Counted from the stretch's first letter, positions 44,890 through 55,601 are shown. The stretch is DNA of 64,000 nucleotides from Ophioderma brevispina (GCA_023653785.1 JAMKCH010007100.1:1-64000), one strand, 5' to 3'. The notes: generated by a model not told the origin, from the letters alone. Translations and numbers: made by a program.

Positions 44890-45423
44890 CAAGTGTCATA
44901 TTTTATAGAAATAGAACTTGTAAAGCATCATCTTCCACTGAAATGTTTATTGCTTTTTTCAGTGGGACATCAATATGACACACGGTAATATATATAGGTT
45001 GACTTCCAACCTCTATGTGATATTTGATCCCATTTTGTAAAATAATACAAGTATATATTTTAAAGTCAATTTTCCTTGCCCAAGACTTATATACAGGATG
45101 TTCACAGATTGACCTCTAATGACCTCATGAGACCTTTGACCTAATTTGGTAAAATATTTCAAATGCATTGTGCGTTATATATATGACTTCTATACTGGAA
45201 GCAATCAAACGCTCTGGCATAGTCAATAAACAAAGGTGAGGAGGTTGTTGAGTTTGTGGCGCTAATTTTTTTTTCACATTCCAAATTAATTTATTGTTTC
45301 CTTCCTCTCCTAACCCGAGCTTACTGTAAAGAGACACAATTCGCCTACAAACTAATAAATCCAAACGATCGGTAGACTACAGAATAGATTATCCACGCTG
45401 TTTATTTATTTATTTTTTGAAAG

Positions 45424-45553
45424 GTTCAGTACCAGACACAGCCCGCTCAAACAACAGTTCCCTACACAATCCAAGGAGCACCAAGCCAATATCCAAGCCA
45501 ATATCCACCACCACCAGGCAAATACCAGCCACAAGGCCAATACCCACCACCAG
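45424..45553 (+). CDS. MS4A-like gene, fifth coding exon (Pro/Gln/Tyr tail)
   Basis: After acceptor tattttttgaaag the frame reads VQYQTQPAQTTVPYTIQGAP, then SQYPSQYPPPPGKYQPQGQY and PPP. This is a low-complexity cytoplasmic tail rich in Pro, Gln and Tyr, with PPxY-like spacing that could bind WW domains. The donor ccag|gtttgt leaves in phase 1. A weaker alternative (gtgtgg, after 45558) would leave in phase 2. The second acceptor ag at 45429 would drop two codons and keep frame. Confidence 0.75.
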
Positions 45554-45580
45554 GTTTGTGTGGGAACGTGTTGATGTGTT

Positions 45581-45762
45581 ATGTGTGTGTGTGTGCGATG
45601 CTGTATGCGTGTGTTTGTGTGTGTGTGTGTGTGCGCGAGTGTGTGTGCGTGTACCTCTGTGTGCATACAAAGCGAGAATTTTTACGTGATTTTTGCACAC
45701 AAAGCAGGGATACTGTACAAAACTATGTGTGTGTGTTCGCGCGGACGCGCGTGTATGTGCAC
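45581..45762 (+). repeat. (TG)n microsatellite, two blocks
   Basis: TG-rich blocks at 45581-45667 and 45724-45762 with C and A interruptions, just after the fifth MS4A-like exon. The overlapping Cys/Val-rich and His/Thr-rich frames on both strands are translations of the microsatellite. Confidence 0.9.
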
Positions 45763-45879
45763 TGTGTTCAATAGATTAAAGTTACACAACCAGAGAACCC
45801 TGTTAGTAACTGTTAGCAGTGAACTAATCTCTACAACACCAAACACTGTTTTCCTTTAACATCATTTCTTAAGTATACC

Positions 45880-48250
45880 CATATCATGACTAGATCTCAG
45901 CGCAGGCCTTTTCTAAGGTCTACCTTGACTATAGCGTCATTGAAAGTGGAGGGTTTTCCAATGCAAAAAGTAACATCATTGCTGATTTGTGTAACAATCT
46001 CCAATGCGATGTCCTATGTCTGCAGGAAACCCACAGAGGAATCGATAACCACCGCCCAACCATACCAGGAATGGTCATTGCCATCGAGAGACCACATCGA
46101 CAATATGGAAGTGCTATATATGTGAAAACAGGCACTACAGTAGAAGCAACCGCAATGTCTGATTGACAACAACATCGAAGTCCGCACCATTGAGCTTAGC
46201 TCTGTCATAGTTAAATCTGTCTACAAACCTCATCAGTAGATTCAACACCATTAACTCACCCTTGGAATCCACCAAACCTCACTTCTTCATGGCGATTTCA
46301 ACGCCATAGTACAAATGGGGCAATGACGAACAAGGACGGACAAGCTGTCGAAGAAGGGATAGATAGTCAACATCTACTTCTCCTTCACGATCTCTAACCT
46401 GTTAGCAATATTGTTCTGGATCCTGCTCCACTAATCCAACATCGACCAATCGGTCTCCAAGTCAACGCGGCGTAAGACCAAACAAAGTACCTTTTTAAGC
46501 GTCATTTTAATCATAGGAAAGCAGACTGCCAAGGATTCACTGATGTGCCTGGATCAGAACGTGAATTTGCCCAACTAGTGAACAAACTGCCCGGTAGATT
46601 CATACCCAGAGGCTGTTGGACGGAATATAATACCAGGTCTTTCCAAGGAAAGTGCGAGAAATATCAAGAGTATATCACCATGTTTGATGCTGATCCTTTT
46701 TTCGGCTAAACCCTGCTAAAGGTGAGGACGTTCCAGAGAGAATCTCCCAGGAAAGATCAAAACCTGGCACACTTTACTTGAATCCATCGATATGTCCCAT
46801 AACAGCACGAAACATTGTCTAACCATCCGACTCCGAGGGGAATCCACAGAACCTCCCCCCAGCCAAATGTCACACCCACCAAGTTGCCCACCAACTGCTT
46901 ACATGGCAAGTGCAGCAAGAGCCCAAGAAGATCAAACCAGACGGTAAGATGTTTAGTGGCGACCCTGTTTTCACTCGCCCCCTCAACATGGCGAATTGGA
47001 ATCCGGTGTTGCTAAAATTCAACCAGGAAAAGCAGTAGGCTTGACAACATCTCAACTGAGCAGCTGAAAAATCTCGGCCTACTCCATAAGATTCTGGAAA
47101 TTACCAAGGACCTCCGCTTGACTGAGCTTATCCGAGGATTGCGGCAAACAGGATGTTCTTTGTCGGCATAGGAGCGAAGAAGAGTCGATGGCGCAGGCTC
47201 AAGATGGTCTACCACAGGGAGTGTGCTCGCACCTCTCCTGTTCAACATCTATCCCAACGACCAACCAAGGAGTGCAGGAACCTGTCGTATTCATTTATGC
47301 ATGCGATCTTGGAATTACGCACAAATGCCGACGTCACGTTGTTGAATAAGACTAGCCAAAAGTCTCCAGAATGAACTCACTCCTTATTATGAAGAAAACC
47401 ACCTACGGGGGGTGCAGACCCGGTGTGTGCTTTCTATCTACTCAACCGTGGAAGCCAACCGTCCGCTTAAAGTTACCTGTTCTGGAACACCCTTTGAGCA
47501 CTGGTGATAACCCTGTCTACTAGCGTTACCTTTGGACCGCACTCGCTCTTATAAGACCTACATCAAAAAGACGAAGGGTAACGTATGTTCACGTAATTAC
47601 CTCGTTGAACAAACTCACTGGCGCAGGATGGGGTGCTCGCCTGCATACCATAAGTTCGACGGCACTTGCCCTGTGCTACTCATGTTCAGAGTATGCTTGC
47701 CCTGTCTGGAAAGATCAACCAATGCCAAAAGCTTGGTCCGCGTTTAAATGCATCCTGCCGGCTTATCACCGGATGCCCTCCGTCCAACACCAACGGAAAA
47801 CTTATACATCCTTGCAGGAATCGCTCCACCAGACTCCGTCGTAGCGTAGCGAGCATCACGAGCGTAGCTGCCAAGTCTCTATGTGAGCCCCCTATCTCTG
47901 GACAATACCTGCTGCCACCGCCTTTAAATCCAGAGAGAGTTTCTTAATGCAAAGTCCAACCACTTGAAACAGCTCTACTTGAAGCTCAAGAGAGTTGCCT
48001 TGTGGAAAGAAATACCTGCCCACCAACCAGTAACAGCTATTGGCAGGGAACCTGGTGAACATCTCCCACCTGGACTGACTCCTCCATGGCTGAATGGCGA
48101 TGCCTCAACAGAGATTGAGAACCAGAATTTGCCAATCTAAGGTTTCCCTTGCAGAAGTGGGGCTACCTGGAACAGATCAGGACCTACCTGTGGTTGTTTT
48201 TTTTTTTTTTGAACAGCACCACAACAATGGAAACCTCTTGTTTTGCCCAT
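45880..48250 (+). pseudogene. Jockey-like LINE, near full pol but decayed
   Basis: Non-LTR retrotransposon inside the last MS4A-like intron, same sense. An APE-type endonuclease portion reads ADLCNNLQCDVLCLQETHRG, then YGSAIYVKTGTTVEATAMSD (about 45970-46165) and HGDFNAI (46285-46310). The linker (46440-47000) matches the copy at 1-605. Reverse transcriptase shows GSVLAPLLFNIYPNDQP (47220-47270) with the YADD region blurred. The C-terminal part has SYKTYIKKTKGNVCSRNY, KLTGAGWGARLHTI, LALCYSCSEYACPVW and ASCRLITGC (47545-47775). Many stops and shifts. Repeat Y follows it at 48400, and an unrelated T11 run is at 48199. Confidence 0.85.
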
Positions 48251-48399
48251 TGCTGGAGCAACATTCACAAACAAGACCTTGCGACATTCAGTGACGCAGC
48301 CAGACGTTGTACCTATCTCTGGCTGGATCAATTTGAGAACCACAGTGTTTGGACACATAAGAATAAGACGGCGGAACCCAGGGCGGAAGCTCTCCCACG

Positions 48400-48665
48400 T
48401 GTACTCTAAGCTTTACTCCAGGGGTCCCTCTTGATTGCTTTATCGATGCAATGCCTCATGTTAACTACTTGTGAAGTACACAAGCCATTGGGTACACATC
48501 AAGCTTTGTTTTCGTAGCAGTACCCATCGTATAGTTACTCATAGAGGCCTTGTGGCGTACTTTTGCAGCTATTTTATTCCAGATTACCTTCACAGTCTCT
48601 TCTGCCAGTGCCTAGTAAGGCACACTCTTGTCTATTGAGGGCGCCAAACATTCCATTGTTGTGAA
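48400..48665 (+). repeat. Dispersed repeat Y, copy 2
   Basis: Direct homolog of 23385-23700 (tactcta, tactcca.gggt, cacaagcca.tgggta, tgcctagtaaggca, cattccattgttgt). It follows the jockey-like LINE here but not at 23 kb, so it is probably an independent element. Confidence 0.65.
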
Positions 48666-48786
48666 TCTTTTTTTCGGATAACCTTTAATAGTGCCTGTGT
48701 GCATGATATAGGCCCAGACGTAAACGTAAAATTACCTTTATTTACCTTGAGATGTTTGATTCTGTGGATACAAATACTAGTGGCTA

Positions 48787-49068
48787 GGGGCCGACCAGTA
48801 ACCTCGTCATCAAGACGATTATGGTATGTGTGCGCTTATTCCGTTAATGTGTTATTTAAGTAATTACAAACACTATTTTCTGCCGGCTCGAGTTTCGTGG
48901 CGTTTGTCTGTAGGCGCTCGTCTTTGTAACAGTATGTCCTGGGTTCGATTCCCACTTCTGACGTTAAATTTTAATGTAATATTTTGGGACTAGAGATTGC
49001 AATGGAAACGTCAGAGTTGGCTCAACTGGCGATTTACACGGTAAGTATAGGGTTCCCTGGTCGGCCCC
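48787..49068 (+). mobile_element. tRNA-bearing inverted-repeat element, copy 1
   Basis: The ends ggggccgaccagtaacc and the complement of gggttccctggtcggcccc are inverted repeats that extend outward by about 10 more bases (agcggct-like). The interior carries a tRNA-like block (48899-48961: gtggcgtttgtctgtaggcg, then a perfect B box gggttcgattccc). A second copy lies inverted at 54581-54872. This combination, a DNA-transposon-like frame around a polymerase III promoter, is neither an ordinary MITE nor an ordinary SINE. Confidence 0.75.
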
Positions 49069-49309
49069 GAGCCGCTTGTCATAATACCTCATCTCCCGAA
49101 TAGTGGCCTTTGTCCAAAAAAGTTTTGTGAAGTCTCACTGCCACGGTCGCTTGGATTTACTAAACTGGCATCAACAGAGAATAATATCTAATACATTTTC
49201 AATTGGCTGATTCCGATTACAAGTGCTATTTCCCTAAGAAATAGTTCGAATCTGTTTCCCTACAACTCATCCCCATAGTCACAGTGAGGAGGGTGTAATA
49301 AAACACATA

Positions 49310-49368
49310 CTACATGGTTTATATCGGGAAATAGGGCCACTATTTCCCTTGGTACTGGCTAGTATTAG
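49310..49368 (+). repeat. Dispersed motif Z, copy 2
   Basis: actacatggtt..gggaaatagggcc, then ggtactggcta, as at 14018-14077. A ccctaagaaatag / ctatttccctt inverted pair lies just upstream, suggesting a small palindromic element. Confidence 0.55.
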
Positions 49369-49730
49369 GGTTATACGAGAATCCCATTCTAGAATTTGGA
49401 GAAAAAGGGTTTGAAGATGATTTTCTATATTTTTTGAAGGGTGGCAAATCAAATTTTTGGTCCAACCTCTGGGAAATGTGGGACAATGTGTAAAAATAGG
49501 GGGTAAAATTAGTACAGGGAGTAAAGGACATCGCCGTAAGGAGAGAAGGAGGCCTCTATAATCATAAATCGTTTATATTTCACCATCATTTTGAAGTTTT
49601 GTTTACAACTGTTATCATGTACGCACGGTGTTTTTTATCCCCAAAATACACTTGTATCACGAAAAAATGAGAAAAGTCTGAGAAATTCAGGGGCATGCTC
49701 TCTGGAAAAAGCAAAGCTTCGAGCATGCCT

Positions 49731-49893
49731 CATTTCAGTGACATTTATTACTAAAGAAAGAAACAGGAAGATTTCCATAGCTGCCTTTTGTTATAGAGTC
49801 TTTGTAAGCGCTCCTCCATTCAGTGACCATTTATTACGTAAAGGAAGAAACGGAAGATGTCGCTAGCTGCCCTTTGTTATAGAGCTTGTAATT
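49731..49893 (+). repeat. Tandem duplication, about 88-bp period
   Basis: Two units start atttcagtgacatttatta (49731) and attcagtgaccatttatta (about 49817) and share aaagaaacgGAAGAT-like, tagctgcc.tttgttatagag and cttgtaa. Non-coding, in the last MS4A-like intron. Confidence 0.75.
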
Positions 49894-49924
49894 GACGTCT
49901 AGACATGCCGTTTATCTTCATAAG

Positions 49925-50395
49925 CTACAAATATCTACACAGGCACTTTATAACCATACCCAAATACCTTAGCTGATCTACGAGATTTTGATTTATACTG
50001 TTCTTCCACACAAAGCAGACTCTGGAATACAGCAAACAATGGCCCCCATAAAGCATGCCCATGACTGCGCTATTGATATCAGACAATCTAGCTAGCACTA
50101 TGAGTCTAATAAACTCCCAATTCCATGGCACAAGTTCAATAGCTTTCATGCACCATTGTATTGAGCAGAATACTTCACCTTGTATTTTAGTATGATTTAT
50201 GATACCCAGAAGCATGCAATGCTCAGCTGTTGTTAACATGTACCCATCCACGCTACTGAACTGAGCTCTTGGTATATTAGCATGCCTTACCCCATAGTGA
50301 CTATGTGGTAATTGTATGTATGTAATGAGTTGTTGTTTTATGGCAATTCCATTTATTGGTTCCCGCCCCCAGAAACAAAAATGCCAAAAAGGGTC
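49925..50395. other. MS4A-like intron, unexplained minus-strand open frame
   Basis: A 167-codon minus-strand open stretch (49925-50428) crosses here. Its translation has no family I recognise, no repeated motif and begins inside a G-run hairpin. I regard it as probably chance or an old transposon fragment. Confidence 0.3.
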
Positions 50396-50492
50396 TTTTC
50401 CCCCCCCAAGAACCAGAATGCAACTCATATATATGTACTAATCATAGAACCCACATCCTTGCAAAGCGCGTGTGGTTCTTGGGGGGGAAAGG
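50396..50492. repeat. Hairpin with 20-bp arms
   Basis: cttttccccccccaagaacca (50395-50415) pairs with tggttcttgggggggaaag (50472-50490). Loop about 55 bases. Possibly a miniature foldback element. Confidence 0.8.
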
Positions 50493-50689
50493 GTCCATTG
50501 TAAATTTCATTACCCATTGAAGCCTGGATTATAATTTGTAGCAAACCGACTTTTTGGAAATTTAATGGTTAAGTGGGATGTTTTGAAAACCGGCAAAGTT
50601 AAACTTTGAACATGTCCTTTTAAAATGCGGAACGTTTCAAGTTCATCTCTCTCATGAAAACATAGAGGCGTCCTCATTCCTTATCCGGG

Positions 50690-50800
50690 ATGTCCTTTGA
50701 ACATCCACCTTTCGGGTTCGTGGTGATAGACCCGTAGGCCAGTACCCCTCGAAAACAGCGTTGCCCATTTTCCCTCTAACCATGTAGTTTTATACACCAC
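50690..50800 (-). repeat. Dispersed motif Z, copy 3 (inverted)
   Basis: On the minus strand it reads aaaactacatggttagaggg, then gaggggtactggcc. It is diverged from the other two copies and extends beyond them. Confidence 0.45.
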
Positions 50801-51396
50801 TAACCCGGCGAAGGATCAAAATCTTGGGTGGACACTTTCTTGCATGCATGGAAAAAGTGCTTTAAAATTCTGAAAGGGCACTAGTTATAATTAAGAAAGT
50901 GATGACTTTCATGATTTACATGGTATACTGGTATATTTTCTCAAACTAAGTGGCATTTGGACGTGAATTTGAGGCAATTTACTCCGCCCTCATCATTTCA
51001 CATCGAGCATTTGCCAAACTCAGCTTTGGCCCGACTATGAACTCTTGTGTTCGGTCGGACGTCGGGCGAGTTTGGGGATTCGCAATAAAATTTCTGGTCA
51101 GCATATGTTCCAAAGTTGGTTATTTGGGTTGTGCTTGTACTTGGTGTGATATGTTGTATGTCCACTGTGAGAGTTTTAAATGTGCAAGAAACTGCTCAAA
51201 GTTGCCATTTTTCCATATACTACTGTATATAAGTGAGTTAGTGGTGTGTAACCTGTAAGTATTTGTATATTTTGCCAACCTTAGTCTTTTGCGATAATAG
51301 GCTTGTCCTTTTAACAAATTACTCAGGAGCGGCGATTATGAGTCAGGATAGTCACGAGTCTGAACATTATGTTGTTTTTGTCTTTCTTTATCACAG

Positions 51397-51444
51397 GTCA
51401 CGACACCCACCACCCGGCAAACAATACGTGGAATTACCGAAATA
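51397..51444 (+). CDS. MS4A-like gene, probable last coding exon
   Basis: Acceptor gtctttctttatcacag. Two readings are possible. One gives SRHPPPGKQYVELPK with TAA at 51442, which continues the PPPG-K-x-Y pattern of the fifth exon but needs that exon to end in phase 2. The phase-1 reading instead gives GHDTHHPANNTWNYRNKTLS and stops near 51472. I favour the first on sequence pattern. A polyadenylation signal follows at 51678. The total protein would be about 228-235 residues, normal for MS4A proteins. Confidence 0.55.
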
Positions 51445-51677
51445 AGACCTTGTCAAATTAAGACTAACATTTATCCTGCTAACATTGGAACACTAAAAAA
51501 CAACCTATGTTGGTCTGGTCCAAAAGTGGTTGCATTGCAATTGAAATCTACATTGTACCATAAGGCATTGCGAATGCCGCTGTTTTCCGCGAGCATGCAT
51601 GTCTGCAAAAGACTAGATAGCAAATCTTTGAAGTAAAGAGCCCAAGCTCACGCGGAAGCAGGCACTCATGCGTGTGG

Positions 51678-51683
51678 AATAAA
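51678..51683 (+). terminator. Polyadenylation signal AATAAA
   Basis: aataaa about 235 bases after the favoured stop codon of the MS4A-like gene, the first such hexamer downstream on this strand; it would end the transcript near 51.7 kb. Confidence 0.55.
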
Positions 51684-51871
51684 TGTCGTGATAACGTACA
51701 GTACACGTGCAAACCCCGACTTCCAGCGTGACATTTTTAACAACTAGATGATATGGCATGCTCTGGTCAATGTTTTTCTAGTCCTGAAGTCAGTTTTGAC
51801 CAACGTACTGTGTTATTACCTTAAGGGCATCTTTAAAACTCTACCGCCGGTTGACTGCGGTTTCACGGCGG

Positions 51872-52397
51872 TTAAAGAGGGACCTGGCACATTTGAAAAA
51901 TAGTGCGCGCCTCAAGATTTTTCAAATTGATATTTTTGCATGGTTGTAAGGCTTTTATATACAAAAGCCCCTCACCCAAAATGATAAGACCAAATCAGCT
52001 TTCCTTATGGGTAACAGAACGATTTTATAATTAATGTCAGCCGTCGCGACGTTAAATTCAGCAGACAGAAAAGGCGTTTAACACAAGAACTCGCCACCCG
52101 TATGCATGTTACGCTATGCCCACTGTTTGATCGGTCTAGAACCTTTGGTGTGTAGTATCAGTGAGAACGAGTCAACAATATTCATATAATATACACATTT
52201 GTTGATTAAAGTTATGGAAAAGTTGGCCTACAAATTACCTGGATGTCTTTATCCTCATATCAATGTCCCGATCTGTTTTGGGGATGTTATTTTTATGTGT
52301 AAAATATATCTCTGTTCTTCCAATGGCCTAGACTATCATTTGAGAGTAAATTGAAGAAATTTCATATTTTTTTGAAAATGTGCCAGTGCCGCTTTAA
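51872..52397. mobile_element. TTAA-bounded MITE, family T3
   Basis: TTAA (51872) then agagggacctggcacattt; the right end is the complement, aatgtgccagtgccgct, then TTAA (52394-52397). The termini match at about 15 of 19 positions. The interior is non-coding. Same TTAA class as T1 and T2. Confidence 0.75.
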
Positions 52398-52487
52398 CCG
52401 AGTTTCATTGTTTAAAGCAGAGGATATGGTTCTAACCTAACCGGGCAGAACTGGTGAGTACTGCTGGATGAGTGTTGATACTACCCC

Positions 52488-52819
52488 TTAAAGCCACTAT
52501 CAGCGATTTCTTCAAAATATAAATAAATCGCGCCTTTTGCACTTATGTATTGGAAATTTTGTAGTAAAGATCCTGTAAGCGGCTAAGCTTAACCCCGAGC
52601 TTAACACGTTGAATTTGGCAATAAATAACAATTTTTATGCATTATTGATTTTTAATGCATACTAATAAGAGTCGGAAACAAAACACTCGTAGATTTCATC
52701 TTCAAGACCGCTTTAAAATGCTTTAGTGTCTATTTTTCACAAAGAACAGTAATATAAAGTGTTGATATGACCTAATTTTGTCATTTTGAATTTGGAAAAA
52801 TGACTGATTGTGGCTTTAA
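52488..52819. mobile_element. TTAA-bounded MITE, family T2
   Basis: TTAA (52488) then agccactatcagcgattt; the right end carries aaatgactgattgtggct then TTAA (52816-52819). The left terminus matches that of the element at 17271-17760 at nearly every position. Non-coding. Confidence 0.8.
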
Positions 52820-52999
52820 GGTTATTAATACATTATATACCACCATTTCTTGTCATTATGGTTCCAACTTTTACATTGCTAATTCAAGTAGTGCCAAGGT
52901 ACAGTAGTTTTGATCAAGGTATCATGTATTCCTTCCGCTTCTTAATTTTTGAACAGCATTCGATACTTATGTAATCATGGTTAGTGGCATTTTAAAGTT

Positions 53000-54175
53000 T
53001 TCCTGAATCCTTCAAGTGTTCTTCTTGGGGCTTCCAACCCAAAACCTTCCCAATTCTAGCTGTACAAGCTACAATATTATGGTGTCAGAAGCATTGCGCT
53101 TGAGTGGTTTAAAAGCTATCTCAATAACCGAAAACAATATGTTGGTTTATATCAAAAGCATGATTTTGATCACAGGATTATCGAATTATGGTGTACCTCA
53201 TGGTTCTATTCTGGGTCCGTTACTTTTTATAGTATATGTAAATTATATTGTGAATACCATTTCTTTATTTTAACTTATTCTTTTCGCTGACGATGCAATC
53301 CCTCTTGTATTTTTATCCAGATAGAGCTTCTCAAAATGATAAAAAAATTAACAATGAACTTCAGGAAATTTGTATTTTGTTTCAGACAAATAAATTATAC
53401 GTCGATGCTTCTTGGAACATATTACATGACAGCTGATTGTGTTGATGGAAATAAACAATTATAGGACAATTAGGTAATTTTAGTAATATTGAAAAAATGA
53501 AACTTATTATCAAACTTATAGGAGTCTTTGATGAAAATCTAACTTGGAAAACCTAAATTGTTGTGATTAAAAAAAACATTTCAAGTATTATCGGAATACT
53601 GACAAAACTAAAATACTTCGTTTCTGTAAATTTTATATATTCGTTATATTGTACCCTAATTTTGCCTTGTATAAACTATGGTGTCTAAATGTGGGGCAAT
53701 ATATGTAAAATGTATTTAGATAAGCTATTAACATTTTTAAAATGGGCTATCAGAACGGTCTCGAACAACTACTAAAGAAGCTATACCGGACTTCTGTTTG
53801 CAAAATATAATAGAACATAAAATGTTATTATTTTATTCCGTTTTTGATCAAACAAGGCCAAAATTAAAATAAATTTTGTATCATGTAAATATATATACGA
53901 GGGGGTACATATGGAAGTCTTTCCAATGTTCTTAATGTATATGATATATTTAAGCTCAACCTTGATATATTTATGTATAAGCACCGCACAAATCAACTTC
54001 CACAAATGTTTTCAACATATTTTATAAAACATGTTTTACAGACACACAATGACCCAACAAGAAATGACAAGGACTATCAAATTACGAAAGGAAGAAATTG
54101 TTCTGTAACCGCGCTTCAAGAAATTGTGGACCAACGTTTTGGAATTATCAGGACAACAATATAAAAAAATGTAGT
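53000..54175 (+). pseudogene. LINE reverse transcriptase, degenerate (CR1/jockey-like)
   Basis: The clearest segment reads NYGVPHGSILGPLLFIVYVN then YIVNTISLF and, after a frame change, LILFADDA, the catalytic F-A-DD box (53270-53300). Downstream pieces KFYIFVILYPNF and IFMYKHRTNQLPQMFSTYF (53940-54025) then THNDPTRNDKDYQI fit the thumb and C-terminal 'HxxxTRN' part of such elements. The end near 54175 is followed by an inverted short repeat (cccgttaaacctag / ctaacgggcc). Very AT-rich and full of stops, so old. Confidence 0.7.
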
Positions 54176-54580
54176 AATACGAATTTAGTGAGCCCGTTAA
54201 ACCTAGTTGGAGTCTAACGGGCCAGGCAACCTTAAAACCCGTTATTTTTGTTAACGGTTAGTTTTGAATTATTTGTAATCTTACAAAAACGTCAAGATAA
54301 CAAGTTAATGTGATTTTGAAAATTATTCAGTACAGTTGAGTATATAGATCGTTCTTAATTTGAACATGTTGAAGCAACGTAATGTGCATTTTTTTCTGGA
54401 TTGAAAAGGTTCATGGTAATAAACAAGCACATGGTAATCCGATAAATGCAGTAAGCGATTCTTTGAATCGTCAATTCATTCTATGATTGTTACTTATTTC
54501 TTTTATTTGTATTGCCCTTTGTGTTTCTATAAGTTTCCTTTGTTACAGTTGTTCATTAAAAATCATATCACAAGCAGTTA

Positions 54581-54872
54581 GGGGCCGACCATGTAACCCT
54601 ATACTTACCGTGCCAATCGCAGTACACGACTCTGAAGTTTCCATTGCAATATCTAATCTAAGTCTAAAATATATGTTAGACATTTTGCGTTAGAAGTGGA
54701 ATCGAACCCACGACCTTTACAATACAAGCGATAATACACGCACGCCACGCAACTGGAACCGACAGAAGATTGCTTTTTTGTAGTGTATGTAGTGCTTAAA
54801 TAAAAACATTAACTGAATAAAGCTCACATATACCATAATCTTCTTGATTGATGAGGTTACCTGCTCGGCCCC
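54581..54872 (-). mobile_element. tRNA-bearing inverted-repeat element, copy 2
   Basis: Ends ggggccgaccatgtaacc and (complement) ggggccgagcaggtaacc. In reverse complement the interior follows copy 1: aatcaagaagattatggtat, a gtggcgtgcgtgtattatcg segment, B box gggttcgattccac and a ggaaact..agagt block. Copy length 292 bp against 282 bp. The two elements face each other about 5.5 kb apart. Confidence 0.75.
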
Positions 54873-54884
54873 TCGCCGCTTCTA

Positions 54885-55110
54885 TCATCTATATTATAAT
54901 AGGCCACGTCTGTGTGTCTGTCCGCCCTTTTTCTCGGAGGCCGGCGGTCGTACGGTCACGAAACTTGGTGGGTGGGTGTAGCTTGGGCCGGGCCAGATCA
55001 AGTTCGATTGGTTAGCGGATATGCGCCCCATAAGCCAGGTAATCGCGAAAACGGTTTTCAAACAAGTAGTGCTTTTAAAAAAGCCAGGTGATTGCGAAAC
55101 CCGGGGACTG
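54885..55110 (+). mobile_element. Possible Helitron-type or other repeat end
   Basis: Begins tctatattataataggccac then gtctgtgtgtctgtccgccc, a string that recurs at the starts of some animal repeats, including ones starting with TC after an A. A second tctatatattttataataaac start-like string is at 55117. A 3' hairpin with CTRR end was not identified, so the class is a guess. Confidence 0.25.
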
Positions 55111-55601
55111 CCTTGTATCTATATATTTTATAATAAACGTCTTCCATATTAAACGTAAGTTGACATGCATGCATGTTTCTCACCAATGCTTCTGATGTGC
55201 GGTATTTCTTGTCATGTGTGGTGATGGTCTAACACGACTTTATCCAAAACATTGAGTTTCACAAAATATAAAACGTATACTCAGAATTTTAATGGTATCA
55301 TTATGTAATGGTATGGTAGATATATACTTAATGCAGTCTGTTGACTATAAGTTACTCAGACGTTTATTACAACCATTTAGAAATTGCTGATACACAGTTT
55401 TGCATTGTGTATACAATTTTGTACACACAATGTGCAATTAAAACACGTAACTATTTCATTTCCAAACTAGCCTCAAAAGCCACCTGGCAAAGCATTCTGC
55501 AGCCAAAGGAATAACTCCGATGTTTCCAACCAAAAAACTATAGATTCGAATTTCACTGAGGAGGGAAAACAACGCCATCGCTAAATGTAATTAGAGGCGT
55601 G

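Noticed and set aside
45406..45859. Cys/Val-rich and His/Thr-rich small proteins
   Set aside because: They are translations of the TG microsatellite and, in part, the antisense of MS4A-like exon five.
49925..50428. 167-codon minus-strand open frame
   Set aside because: No recognisable family, no splice sites linking it to anything, and it begins in a G-run hairpin inside an intron.
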